From the NCBI GenBank assembly GCA_016584305.1, contig JACEEZ010006417.1, positions 177,501 through 241,500 of the forward strand: DNA of 64,000 bases, read 5' to 3'. Under the pieces are notes generated by a model. That model saw only the letters and a list, made by a program, of their open reading frames with translations. It had not been told where the DNA came from and searched no databases. Position 1 is the first letter of the stretch. Each line of letters opens with the position of its first letter. The DNA is from Chionoecetes opilio (Eukaryota; Arthropoda; Malacostraca; Decapoda; Majidae). The position numbers and the translations under genes were made by a program. Of the stretch, positions 45,504-55,928 are shown piece after piece.

Positions 45504-45833
45504 TCCAGATGAACACCGAACTCACTTTGGTGGACGAAACTATTTTTTTTCTGGTGTGTTTTTATGTGTTGAATGAATCTGCTAACCATTTCTGTCGCAA
45601 TTATTATTATTTTTTTCAGGTAAAGGTTAGTTTGTGTTTTTTTTTATAGTTAGGTAAAGGATAGGTTAGGTTAGGTTAGGTTTAGGTTTAAAAAAGATTC
45701 CTGTCATCTTTGCAAAAAATAATAATAATAATAATTGCGACAGAAACGGTTATTAGATTCATTCAAAACACATCAAAACACACCAGAAAACAAATAGTTT
45801 CGTTCACCAAAGTGAGTTCTGTGTTCATCTGGA
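45504..45833. mobile_element. Palindromic MITE (TCCAGATGAACAC ends)
   Basis: Left TCCAGATGAACACCGAACTC and reverse complement of right TCCAGATGAACACAGAACTC. Similarity extends about 110 bp through CACTTTGGTGGACGAAACTA to TTTCTGTCGCAATTATTATT. The core has TTAGG motifs (45655-45690). Flanks TATTAG and TATTTAG could be a target duplication. Confidence 0.82.
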
Positions 45834-46149
45834 TATTTAGCCAGACTAGACAGTGGAAGGCCGGACTATGGCGTGCCGGGCCTGCTGGCGCTCACACTGA
45901 CGCCTTGTGGCTCGGTTCTTTCATTTTTTACATTTCTTGTTGCGTCAGAAAGGTGATGTTGAGAAGCACGTGGCTCTCTGTGTGCTGACTGTCACCACTG
46001 TTGCAGGTGCTGAGGTCACAGTCCAAGCCGGCTGCTCCGCCCGGCACTGACCCGGCTCCCTCAGGCATCCCCGAGGGTTCCCGCAGGACCGGTCATCGCG
46101 TGCTGGTGGGAGTGTTGCTGCGGTGGAGGCTGTGGGGCCGGGCAGCAGC
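45834..46149 (+). other. Upstream region of the zinc-finger paralogue 2
   Basis: A plausible 3' splice site CACCACTGTTGCAG ends at about 46006, and TTCCCGCAG at about 46086 is where similarity to paralogues 1 and 3 starts. Promoter not identified. Confidence 0.4.
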
Positions 46150-46839
46150 ATGAGTGGCCGGGAGCAGCAGGATCAGTCTGCCTCAGGGGTGGGGAGGCAC
46201 AGGGGTGATGGCAAGAATCACCTGGAGGCAGGCAGCTCAGGCCACAAGGCACACAGTGAGCTGAAGTGCCAGCAGTGTGACAAAACATTCAAATACAAGA
46301 GTCTGCTTGAGAATCATTCAGTGATACACAGTGGTGTTAAGAATTATGAATGTTTAGAGTGTGGGAAAAGATTTGCTACAAAGAGTCACCTCACCACACA
46401 CACCCTGATACACAGTGGTGTTAAGAATTATGAATGTTTAGAGTGTGGGAAAAGATTTGCTAGAAAGGGTGACCTCACCACACACACCCTGACACACAGT
46501 GGTGTTAAGAATTATGAATGTTTAGAGTGTGGGAAAAGAATTGCTACAAAGAGTCACCTCACCAAACACACCCTGATACACAGTGGTGTTAAGAATTATG
46601 AATGTTTAGAGTGTGGGAAAAGATTTCCTGAAAAGGGTCACCTCACCAGGCACACCCTGAGACACAGTGGTGTTAAGAATTATGAATGCCTAGAGTGTGG
46701 GAAAAGGTTTTATACCAGTGATGAACTCAACACACACACCTTTAGACACACTGGCTTGCGGGAGTTCAAGTGTGATATTTGTAGCAAGTGTTTCAAGACA
46801 AAGGGTGATATTGCCAGCCACATGAAGGTCCACTTTTGA
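46150..46839 (+). CDS. Seven-finger C2H2 zinc-finger protein (paralogue 2)
   Basis: ATG at 46150, TGA at 46837-46839; 229 residues. Same N-terminus (MSGREQQDQSASG) and seven C2H2 fingers with HSGVKNYE linkers. Finger helices differ from the other two paralogues: SHLTTH, GDLTTH, SHLTKH, GHLTRH and DELNTH in fingers 2 to 6. First and last fingers are nearly unchanged (last MKVHF). It lies outside the satellite module in the opposite orientation. Start chosen as first ATG; an in-frame GTG 27 bp upstream is not a likely eukaryotic start. Presumed nuclear DNA-binding protein; target unknown. Confidence 0.9.
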   Translation: MSGREQQDQSASGVGRHRGDGKNHLEAGSSGHKAHSELKCQQCDKTFKYKSLLENHSVIHSGVKNYECLECGKRFATKSHLTTHTLIHSGVKNYECLECGKRFARKGDLTTHTLTHSGVKNYECLECGKRIATKSHLTKHTLIHSGVKNYECLECGKRFPEKGHLTRHTLRHSGVKNYECLECGKRFYTSDELNTHTFRHTGLREFKCDICSKCFKTKGDIASHMKVHF

Positions 46840-47027
46840 GGTGGTGTGTTGTGTGGACAAGTGTGGTTGTACCCGTGCCTGTGGGAGTGTGTCCTGTGTG
46901 GCAATGGGTGGTGGTGGTGGTGGTGGTGGGCAGTTAGTTACATGTGTGGTGGCAGCCGTGCCCTTGTGTTCTGTGAGGGAGTAATGGCCCCAGCAGTTGT
47001 GGGGTTGGCAGTGCAGGTGTGACTTGC

Positions 47028-47033
47028 AATAAA
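47028..47033 (+). terminator. Poly(A) signal of zinc-finger paralogue 2
   Basis: AATAAA in CTTGCAATAAATGTGTGC, 189 bases after the stop codon, with GT-rich sequence just downstream as expected for a cleavage site. Confidence 0.65.
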
Positions 47034-47351
47034 TGTGTGCTTGGTAAAACCTTTGTTTGTGTCTATCTTCAGGCTTGATGTCACACTTGTTTGGTCATTT
47101 CCTTTCCTTGCCACAGTCAGAGCTGTCTTTGCCTTCACCTGCCTCGCCAAGAGTCTTCATAACATTGCATTGCTTCTTTATAGCCTCATGATTCTCCTCC
47201 TGAAAGATTTGCTCCAAACATTTCTGAAGGGTCACAAAAAGAAATCTTAAAACACCATTACAACACAACTCACCGAGACTTCTATTATTGAAAAACACGC
47301 TAGATACAATAGCCATTAAAAGGTATGTATATATCGTATAAAAGTGAAGTC
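47034..47351. other. Unique spacer
   Basis: A short frame (47035-47250) rich in Leu/Phe is not recognised. No feature claimed. Confidence 0.4.
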
Positions 47352-47595
47352 CCGTAGATATCACTATAGTCGCCGGTCACTTGACACTGCACTAATGTCG
47401 CCAGGCACCATATATTACTAATGTTAGCAACACGTGCCACTGAGGACACATACACAGTAGTTTATGTTATGTACATCACACTACATGTCTTCAGTGGCAC
47501 ATAAAAGTTTGTAGTGATGCTAAAATTTGTAATATATTGTGCCTGGCGACATTAGTGCAGTGGCAAGTGACTGGCGACTACAGTGTTATCTACGG
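47352..47595. mobile_element. Palindromic MITE, CCGTAGATAACACT family
   Basis: Left CCGTAGATATCACTATAGTC and inverse of right CCGTAGATAACACTGTAGTC; both continue GCCAG..CACTGCACTAATGTCGCC, and the similarity reaches most of each half. 244 bp. Its right half is the source of the 56-bp satellite at 15198. Confidence 0.85.
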
Positions 47596-47689
47596 TAAAT
47601 AAGTAATGGAATCCCGGCTAGCCCTTGTTGAGATAGTAATGCAGAGAAATGAGTATTTATGAAAGAGCCTTGTGTGTGTGTGTGTGTGT
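47596..47689. other. Spacer with short (GT)n
   Basis: (GT)n at 47671-47688. No gene. Confidence 0.5.
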
Positions 47690-47885
47690 AAAGGTACAGA
47701 GGAATTACCATGCCCGATATACAAGGGAAGAACAGAGGCACGGCAACTCAAAGGTAGAGTTAATGGCAGCATGTGGGTGTTCTTAGGCCACTCCACGGTG
47801 CAGAAAGATTTTGGTTTTCTTCGGGGATCGAACTCGAGTCGCCTCGAACGCCACTCAGAGACGCTGACCACTCTGCCACCAATAG
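47690..47885 (-). repeat. tRNA-derived SINE
   Basis: On the minus strand, GGTGGCAGAGTGGTCAGCG contains a full match to the A-box pattern TRGYNNARNGG (47868-47878), and AGTTCGATCCC (47824-47834) matches the B box but for its first base. The body continues CGAAGAAAACCAAAATC and GGCCTAAGAACACCCACATG, shared with 2540-2690. Confidence 0.8.
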
Positions 47886-47913
47886 TATGATGAGGGCGTG
47901 GACTGATAGTTAA

Positions 47914-48115
47914 CCTTGAGGCCCAGACCGTAATCTCCATTGTAATTTGGGTCACATTAGATGATTTTTTAGTGAATATAAGTAATATTTTATAGATACG
48001 GCCTGCTTAGTATTCTTGTCCACTAAATAATTTTTTATATTCAGTTACTTTTCGTAATTTTATGGCTCGACAACACAATATTTGATAGCCAAGGAAAGAT
48101 CTGGGCGTGAAGGGG
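47914..48115 (-). mobile_element. TTAA MITE, copy 6
   Basis: TTAA at 47910-47913, CTAA at 48116-48119; CCTTGAGGCCCAGACCG to GATCTGGGCGTGAAGGGG. Confidence 0.85.
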
Positions 48116-48121
48116 CTAATG

Positions 48122-48225
48122 GGTGAATGGGATGTATCCTTTTAATCTATCCATGAATATGCTCCGAGAAAGTGGGTCTTGAATCTGGGGAGGAATAGCG
48201 TTCCAGACTACAGGGCCATATCAAG
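48122..48225 (-). pseudogene. LINE ORF2 C-terminal scrap
   Basis: The minus-strand frame reads GPVVWNAIPPQIQDPLSRSI then FMDRLKGYIPFT. The WNxLPxxI and F-x-x-RLK pattern is the usual C-terminal tail of LINE reverse transcriptases. Confidence 0.65.
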
Positions 48226-48731
48226 AATAAAGATAATTACCAATACTACGGCAGTGCGAAGGGAAGCCAGGTTGGCGGGGCGGGGCGGGGCGGGCAGCCC
48301 CACACCTGTAAACAAACATTGATTTCCAACAAAAACGAGTGGTTAGCAAAATGTTGAGATTAGTGTTGTAGGCTTGGTGCCTTTATGCATTTGTTAAAGT
48401 TCTTGAGTCCCTTCCCGCCCTTATTAGTAGGGGGGTTTTCTCTCCAGACCTTCACCGGTCCCTGCAGATACCTCTAGAACGTAATTTTGAAGTGGGGGAG
48501 ATGCCCCCTTACCCCCCAGGAGGGCGCTATCAGAAATAGGAAGTTGCCATACAATGATTATGCCACCATTACAACCTAACCTCATTATGACGTCACCTTA
48601 CCTGTTACCTGTATAACAGTCGCGGCAGTTCAAACCCATCATATAAAGTTTCTTGCCATCAAATGTGGAAATAGTTTTGAGGTGTATTTGGTGCCAAAGA
48701 CAAAAATTGCCCCGCCTGCCAACCTTGTATA
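48226..48731. repeat. Spacer with dispersed repeat segment (copy 2)
   Basis: (GGGGC)n-like tract at 48275-48295; 48412-48520 (CCGCCCTTATTAGTAGGGGG onward) is the inverse of 44897-45010. No gene. Confidence 0.55.
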
Positions 48732-49358
48732 CAGTAGATAACACTATAGTCGCCAGTCACTCACCACTGCACTAATGTCGCCAGGCACAATATATTACGA
48801 ATTTTAGCATCACTACAGACTTTTATGTGCCACTGAAGACATGTAGTGTGATGTACATAATATAAATCAAGTCTGTCTAGGCGTCCAGCCTCTGGCGCCT
48901 TTGCTTGTGGCTCAGGTCTTGCGGCGGGAACGGGGCAGCGAGCTCAAAGTGCTTTTAAAATACCTAGTCTACAGAAGTTACCGAAGTCTACAACAAGCAA
49001 CAGAAGTTATTGTAAAACCTAAGTTTATTTAGCACTAATTACATCATTACGCTAATTACTCATTAAGGGCTTGTTCTATGCAAAAAGTGTTTCTCAGACC
49101 CCCATTGATTTTGACAGCACTACTTGCATGTCAAATTTCAGCTCAATCCGACAATGTTTAGGGGTAGTTATTAACTCTTTGGCTTACGAATGGTTCCACT
49201 CCCCGTACGCGAATGAGTCTTGTGGTCAGTAGCCAACTACTGTGCATGCGTCTTCAGTGGCACATACAAGTCTGTAATGATGCTAAAATTTGTAATATAT
49301 TGTGCCTGGCGACATTAGTGCAGTGGCGAGTGACTGGCGACTATAGTGTTATCTACGG
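48732..49358. mobile_element. CCGTAGATAACACT-family MITE, interrupted copy
   Basis: CAGTAGATAACACTATAGTC at the left and GACTATAGTGTTATCTACGG at the right. About 345 bp of unrelated sequence (about 48870-49215) sits in the centre relative to the 244-bp copy. Confidence 0.82.
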
Positions 49359-50265
49359 TAGTGGACTGGGAGATTGGTTCATAGGGTAGATGGAAGGGTC
49401 GTGCCTACGTAGGAGTCAAAATGATGACGATGGGGGGTTAAATGCCTCATCACACACGCTGACACATACATACACACAAGCTCCTCTCTCTCTCTCTCTC
49501 TCTCTCCTGTCTGTCGATCTGTTTTATCTCTATTCTCATCTTGCATACTTACTTATCTCTCTTCCTCCTTCTTGGACAACTCGCCCTCAAGCAAAAAAAT
49601 AAAAAAATATTAAAAATCGAAAAATATAAAAAATCACCAAATATATAAAATCACTAAATACACTTTTGAGTGCACTGATAACCGCCATGGTACACTCGGG
49701 AGTAAATTATACTTTTCTTGGGAAAAAATCTACACTTTTGGGTGTGGGTGGTGCTTGGCAGGTCCTGGGGCATCAGCGCGCCTGCATCCTGTCTTTTCAT
49801 ACATACGTAAATGTTTGTTTTCCATTAATTCTCATCTCATTCAGTATTCATAGCATAAAGATCATATGCAAATAATGCTGTTTTCAATTAGGCGTAGTAA
49901 TGATACTTTGATGGCATGTATACAGACAGCTACACATGGAAGTAGGAGTTCATGAATAATTAAATTCTCCAGCGACATCTGAAATCTTATTCGCATCCTT
50001 GGCATGGATACATAGCGTCCGAATTTTCGTTGATGATTGCTGGCTAGCGCTAAAACTGGTGTATTATTGCTATAGTGTAGTCAAATACTTAAATATATTC
50101 ATGAGTGATATTACATATGCAATAGATATGTATAAATTTGGTATATTGTCATATCACACAAAAAAGAGCTTTTAGAGAACCTATCGCAGGGCACGAATAC
50201 GAACACTTCATCAGTCTGATTCAGCTCCAACACGGTAGGAAGCCTCTCCAAGACTACACACCCGT
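49359..50265. other. Unique AT-rich sequence
   Basis: Short (CT)n at 49484-49507 and AAATATAAAAAATCACC repeats at 49600-49660. No recognisable gene. Confidence 0.45.
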
Positions 50266-50415
50266 TGTGTGTAACCCATCACACACCCGCCCACCACACA
50301 CACCCACCCACTACACACCCATCACACACCCGCCCATCACACACCCGCCCACCACACATGCACCCATCACACACCGCCCACCACACACCTGTCACACACC
50401 CGCCCACATGACCCA
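50266..50415. repeat. CACACCCGCCCACCA degenerate minisatellite
   Basis: Repeats of CATCACACACCCGCCCACCA with length variation. Confidence 0.9.
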
Positions 50416-51039
50416 CAGATGTTATGCCTGACCTCAACCAGACAACCATGTGTGGCCTACCTAAAAGTCAAGATTCACGAGGAATAGGAGGCTGCGGCGT
50501 TTCACAGCCACAGATATCATGGCAGTTTATCCACAACATTCGATCATTTCGAGATGAAGGAGACATTCACTACGTTAATACGCGAGTATTATCAACATGA
50601 GAGGATGGTAAAGGGGCGAGATGCACTGGAGGATGAATCACAACCAGCATTCATGGAAGTTTAGGCAAAGAATAATGGGTCTATAAGGCAACGTGGATGT
50701 AGGTACACGTAGCCTACACACAGGTCCATGCAAGCATTAAACATCCTCCACGCACATCGTGAAATGGCTGTGTAGCAAATAGATATTCAAATAACATTTT
50801 CATAGCGCCCTAAACATTTCAGTTTGATATCATGCAAGTCCATCTATAAGTTAGAAAACAATGCTAGGCCATTCTAAGAGCTCAAAACAATTAGATATTG
50901 ATGTGTAATACAGACAATCACGCTACTACTCTTTGCTGTGCCTTCAATAATGTCAACCTTAACGATGTTCCTTGAGCCTCGGTAAGAGGTCATGCAGTGT
51001 ACGACACTTTTACTCACAATTGTATTGTTACTTACAATA
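50416..51039. other. Unique sequence, no gene recognised
   Basis: Frames are short and broken. It may include flanking parts of the Merlin-like element, but I could not identify its ends. Confidence 0.35.
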
Positions 51040-51470
51040 CTATATCATGCATAAACAATTAGCGGTAGACATTACGAATATCGTTAAAAATGCTATAAAC
51101 AAATCAGGTTTATCTTTTCTGAGCACTTGCCAGCAAAAATGATTAAGGTGTGACCAAAACAGTTCCTTGCTAACACCTCTCATGTTCTTTAAAATACGTG
51201 TTTTGGCATCCAACCACGATCGTTCTATGCCTTGAGTGTTTGCTCCTGTTACTGGATCCACGTCATTTTCTTGGTGATTCACTGTACTATGGCGATAACC
51301 CAGATTATTTAAGTTTTCATATGCAGGCCATTCATCAGCGAATCACTGAACCGGCTTCACATTCCCGCTGAATGATGGGAATCACAGTATTTCTGCAACG
51401 CCGTGCCACATGAAAATAACGGCAATCAGAGCCTTGCTTGAGGCCAAATACCCAAGGCCCATCGCTTCCC
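51040..51470 (-). pseudogene. Merlin (IS1016/ISXO2-like) transposase relic
   Basis: Minus-strand pieces: WVFGLKQGSDCRYFHVARRC then RNTVIPIIQRECEAGSVI, a frameshift near 51340, then ADEWPAYENLNNLGYRHSTV, NHQENDVDPVTGANTQGIER and SWLDAKTR, ending in a stop at 51040. The xDEWxAYxxLxxLGYxHxTVNH and VDPxTGAxTQxIE blocks are characteristic of the ISXO2-like DDE domain. The N-terminus and the first catalytic Asp are not found. Confidence 0.85.
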
Positions 51471-52068
51471 TGTTACCTACCTGACCTATGACCTGTGTTA
51501 CCTACCTGACCTATGAACTGTGTTACCTACCTGACCTATGACCTGTGTTAGCTACCTGACCTATGACCTGTGTTACCTACCTGACCTATGACCTGTGTTA
51601 GCTACCTGACCTATGAACTGTGTTAGCTACCTGACCTATGACCTGTGTTAGCTACCTGACCTATGACCTGTGTTACCTACCTGACCTATGACCTGTGTTA
51701 CCTACCTGACCTATGACCTGTGTTAGCTACCTGACCTATGACCTGTGTTACCTACCTGACCTATGACCTGTGTTACCTACCTGACCTATGACCTGTGTTA
51801 CCTACCTGACCTATGACCTGTGTTACCTACCTGACCTATGACCTGTGTTACCTACCTGACCTATGACCTGTGTTACCTACCTGACCTATGACCTGTGTTA
51901 CCTACCTGACCTATGACCTGTGTTAGCCTACCTGACCTATGACCTGTGTTACCTACCTGACCTATGACCTGTGTTACCTACCTGACCTATGACCTGTGTT
52001 AGCTACCTGACCTATGACCTGTGTTAGCTACCTGACCTATGACCTGTGTTACTACCTGACCTATGACA
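51471..52068. repeat. 25-bp array with DR1-like nuclear-receptor motifs (about 24 units)
   Basis: Unit CCTACCTGACCTATGACCTG plus TGTTA. The reverse complement of TGACCTATGACCT is AGGTCA-T-AGGTCA, two perfect half-sites in direct repeat with one-base spacing. Variants: GCTACC for CCTACC, and AACTG for ACCTG in three units, which break one half-site. Confidence 0.93.
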
Positions 52069-53195
52069 TGTGACCTGGGACCTGACAAGCCTGTGCAGTA
52101 CTCGTGACCTGTGACCATGGTAGCACCGACCATTGACCTGGTCTACCTGCGTATGAGCATGACGTAAAGTACTAAGCACCTCTGATGTCAGTAGGGTGGG
52201 ACGCGTGTGGAACCAGTGTGATGCGAATACACCCACACCATCTGTAGACGCGGGCTACTAGCGGTAGAACGCACGGACCAAGTAGCAACCCGTGAATTCT
52301 TACGTCCAGCGTTCCTTACGAAGATCAATGATTCTAGCACTGCAGAAGTTTCACCACCTCGATTTGTCCGGACTACATATGCGGGAACTGGTCCGTGGAG
52401 TAATAGTCCGTGAGCATGCTGCCATGCGGAGTGCAGACATGAAATATCAATAGTAAGAGACGTCCTGCCTCAGAGCATGGGAGTATGACTTAGAGGTGTT
52501 GCAGGAACAGTGAGTAGTCAGTGCCCAAGTAACATACGTCCGCTGAGCATGCTGCCACCTGGCGGGAGGCAGCAGAAGTAGTTCAATAGTCTCAGAGACG
52601 TTCCTGACCAGGGCAGTGGGAGTCAGGGGACTAACGGAGGCTGTGCAGGTGAACCGTGAGTGTTGTGTGCCAAATGTAACAATACGACCGTGAGCATGCT
52701 GCCACCTGGCGGGAGGCAGCAGAATGGTTCAATAGTCTCAGAGCGTTCTGCACCAGGGGCAGTGGGGTCGGGAGACTAACGAGCTGTGCAGTGAACACGT
52801 GATGTTGTGTCCAAATGTAAACAATAGACCGCTGACATGCTGCCATCTGCGGAGGCAGCAGAATGGATTCAATAGTTCTTAGAGACGTTCGCACCATGAC
52901 AAGTGGGGGTCGGGACTACGGTAGGCTCTGTGCAGGTGAACCGTGAATGTGTGTCCATAATTGTAAACAATACGACCGACTGATGCATGCGCACCTGGCA
53001 GGGAGTGCAGCAGACAAGTGAGTCAATGTCTCATGAGAGTTCCTGCAGTGGTCATGACGGACTGTGCAGGATAAAACCGTGTTGTTGTGGCCAAATGTAA
53101 ACAATACGACGTGATGTGCATCGAGGGAGGCGCGGTACATGACAGGGTGAAGAGAGTCTAATCGTTTTATAGCAAGTATCACTAAGTGGTATCAT
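52069..53195. repeat. Irregular repeat of about 140 bp (5 or more units)
   Basis: Units contain GAGCATGCTGCCACCTGGCG, GGAGGCAGCAGAA, TCAATAGTCTCAGAGACGTT and CCAAATGTAAACAATACGAC. Spacing varies and many one-base gaps separate the units, increasing to the right; consensus quality is doubtful. Confidence 0.8.
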
Positions 53196-53410
53196 ATGCT
53201 CCGTTCAGTGAAACTTGAAATATGCTCATTCGAATAACGAAACTTATCATGCAGCATTTGGCCAAGTTTGAAGACAAGATCTTACTTTGTACGATTTTTT
53301 TATGGGCGTTTTGCAAACTAATTTCATTCTCATAAAGTCATGCATTTGCTTAAACTGTACAAATTCAAGTATGATTTAGCGCAAGTATGCTTAAATTTAC
53401 CATAAGCATT
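53196..53410. repeat. Degraded direct copy of 54293-54560
   Basis: CCGTTCAGTGAAACTTGAAA, CATGCAGCATT-GGCCAAGTTTGAAGAC and TTCAAGTATGATTTAGC follow the same order as at 54293 but with many short deletions. Confidence 0.8.
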
Positions 53411-54292
53411 TGATAATTAGTTTAATGAATATTTGGACAATGTTTAATGTCCTAAACTGTAACGACCAGCGCCAGGCATTTCAACGTATAAAAAAAAAAA
53501 AAATAATAATTCTTGGACTCAGACATATTCCCGGACCTCGGATTTTGTCCGGCAAATCCGATATCCGGGAAATCGAGGTTTGTGTGTATGTTTGTAGTGA
53601 TGGTGAGCCCGCTCATGAACTTGAAGTTGATGTTGAATTGTTCTTCACTCACTCTCTCTATATAATATTATATAGGGTCCAGGTACACACGTAACACGTC
53701 GCTCCCTTTTTAAGTAGTATATTGAAATAAGATGTATACAAGGATGTACAGAGGACACTGAAGTGACCAGTGGCGAGTACAATTGGATCCTGACTCATTC
53801 TCCTGAGGTCACGGGGTCAGGATCAAAACCCCGGTTATGGGGGCGTGACTTTTAGAGAAGAGGACGCAGAGTAACAAAGGAGAGGAAAGGAAGGAGGAGT
53901 TGAAATTCCTATAGCCAATCACTAAAATATAAATGGCAGGAGGAAAAGTTGTAGCCAATGACAGTTGAATGACTGAGTAGCAGAGGTGGGCGAGAGCGAT
54001 ACTTAGTGCGATACTATCGCAAAAATAGTCTGGCAGTACAGCAGTCTGGCACAAGACTTCCAAGTAGTGGAGTATAAGTAGCACAACTCAAGTATCGCTT
54101 AAATTTCCCGCTATACTTCAAGACCACCTTTATATTGTAAATAAAACATTTCAGTTTAAAAATAAATATATGACAATGTTTTAATGTGCCTAAACTGTAG
54201 TTTAAGTAAAATGGATCTTTTTTTGGCTAATACAGTGTTTTCTTAGGTAGCAAAGTATCGCAAAGCAAAATTTTTGGTATCTCAGTATTGCT
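53411..54292. other. Unique sequence with possible hAT-like end
   Basis: At 53523-53577, CCCGGACCTCGGATTTTGTC and ATCCGATATCCGGG form a small inverted repeat. At about 53981, CAGAGGTGGGCGAGAGCGAT looks like a hAT-type terminus. No gene recognised. Confidence 0.4.
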
Positions 54293-54612
54293 TCCGTTCA
54301 GTGAAACTTGAAATATGGCTCCGATTCCCCTGAGATTTTTACACGATAAACTACATTATCATGCAGCATTCCTGGCCAAGTTTGAAGACGATAGGATTCT
54401 TACTTTGTTTACATGAATATTTTTTTATTATATTTGGGCGTTTTTTGCAAACTTTAATTTCTATCTCCTTCCTCATAAAAGATCATCTGTCAATTTGCTT
54501 TATACCACTCGATAACACAATCACTCCTCTACATTTTCAAGTATGATTTTAGCTGTCGCAGTGAAATTGGATTTTTAGCAATTTTTTTTCATGTCTTACT
54601 GAATTTTACCAT
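54293..54612. repeat. Direct repeat partner of 53196-53410
   Basis: The longer, better-preserved member of the pair; no coding sequence. Confidence 0.8.
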
Positions 54613-55225
54613 AGATTTTTTCGTTATTAATGTTGCGTGCATTTTGGAGCAATGAACATACTCCAAAAACTGCCTATTGCATGCTTCTGTCAATGCTGCA
54701 ATCAGATTGCGAATAAGTCAAACCGTTTTAGAGAAGATAGAAAATATTCACCACTTATGAGGAAAAAAAGTTATGAGCATTTAAAGTTTATTTGTCCCAC
54801 TGATCTACATTCCCTGCGCTAAACAGCATTCCAGGCATCTATAATTTGTAATTAGAATAAAAACAACCAATTTAGAGCTTTTGGCACCTGGTCCCTTGTT
54901 TTATATAGACTAGTAGACAAGGATATTACGCGCCCGAAGGTGTTTAGCATTTAAAAAAAAAAAAAAAATCTCGTAAATGTATTTGCTATTATTTGCAAAT
55001 TTTTACCCAAATAAAAAAAAAATCAAAGATGAGTAAATGACATGTTTATTCCTCTTAGCAATGCTATATTGTTTATTAAATTCTGTACAATAGTGGCGAG
55101 GTTATTAAAGGAAAACTGGAAAAAGGCAAGTTTTTCAGTGGCGAGGTCTTCTTCCTCTTCTCCCTCACTACTGAGGCCTCCCAGGCCCGGGCCTACTTGG
55201 CCCCCCCTAAATCCGCCTCTGCGTA
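54613..55225. other. Unique AT-rich sequence
   Basis: A 61-residue frame (54637-54822) is unrecognised. No feature claimed. Confidence 0.4.
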
Positions 55226-55540
55226 CAGTGCAGTATGTATCAGGAGGCTGCTGCATGCTGCACAGCTATCTACAGTGCAGTATGTATCAGGAGGCTGCTG
55301 CATGCTGCACAGCTATCTACAGTGCAGTATGTATCAGGAGGCTGCTGCATGCTGCACAGCTATCTACAGTGCAGTATGTATCAGGAGGCTGCTGCATGCT
55401 GCACAGCTATCTACAGTGCAGTATGTATCAGGAGGCTGCTGCATGCTGCACAGCTATCTACAGTACAGTATGTATCAGGAGGCTGCTGCATGCTGCACAG
55501 CTATCTACAGTGCAGTATGTATCAGGAGGCTGCTGCAAAA
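55226..55540. repeat. 47-bp array, short copy (7 units)
   Basis: Clean units identical to those at 30728, ending AGGCTGCTGCA and then the retroposon tail. Confidence 0.95.
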
Positions 55541-55928
55541 GAGTGTATCAACTTAGGGAAAACCTTGACATGGAGACAGGACAACACGAGTATACTTCAG
55601 GCCCTGTTTGCCACAACTAGGTAAACACACACACACACGCACACACACACACACACACATGAAGGATGTAAAAAACAGTTTTCCTTATTTGTGTATTCAT
55701 ATGTGAAATAAGCTGAACAGTGAAATGGTACAAGCTAAGACTAGGCAAGAGTTTAAGATCCATAAAGACATTTAGATATGAAGACAGGACCTTGCAAGTA
55801 CAACTCACTTTCCAGATATCACAACTAGGTAAATACATGTAACACACTGCCCACCACCACCCATTGCCACACAGGACACACTCCCACAGGCACGGGTACA
55901 ACCACACTTGTCCACACAACACACCACC
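55541..55928. other. Retroposon tail with (CA)n and zinc-finger 3' flank
   Basis: TATCAACTTAGGGAAAACCT, then GACATGGAGACAGG and GCCACAACTAGGTAAACACA run into (CA)n at 55624-55660. This looks like a retroposon ending in a (CA)n tail. The remainder is the zinc-finger 3' flank; no AATAAA was found on the minus strand. Confidence 0.55.

Noticed and set aside
46123..46149. GTG start giving nine extra residues (EAVGPGSS) for the zinc-finger proteins
   Set aside because: Not an ATG; first in-frame ATG at 46150 is preferred, although an upstream exon could supply these residues.
47820..47885. Functional tRNA gene
   Set aside because: A and B boxes are present but the sequence does not fold into a full cloverleaf with matching acceptor stem by eye, and it continues into a SINE body.
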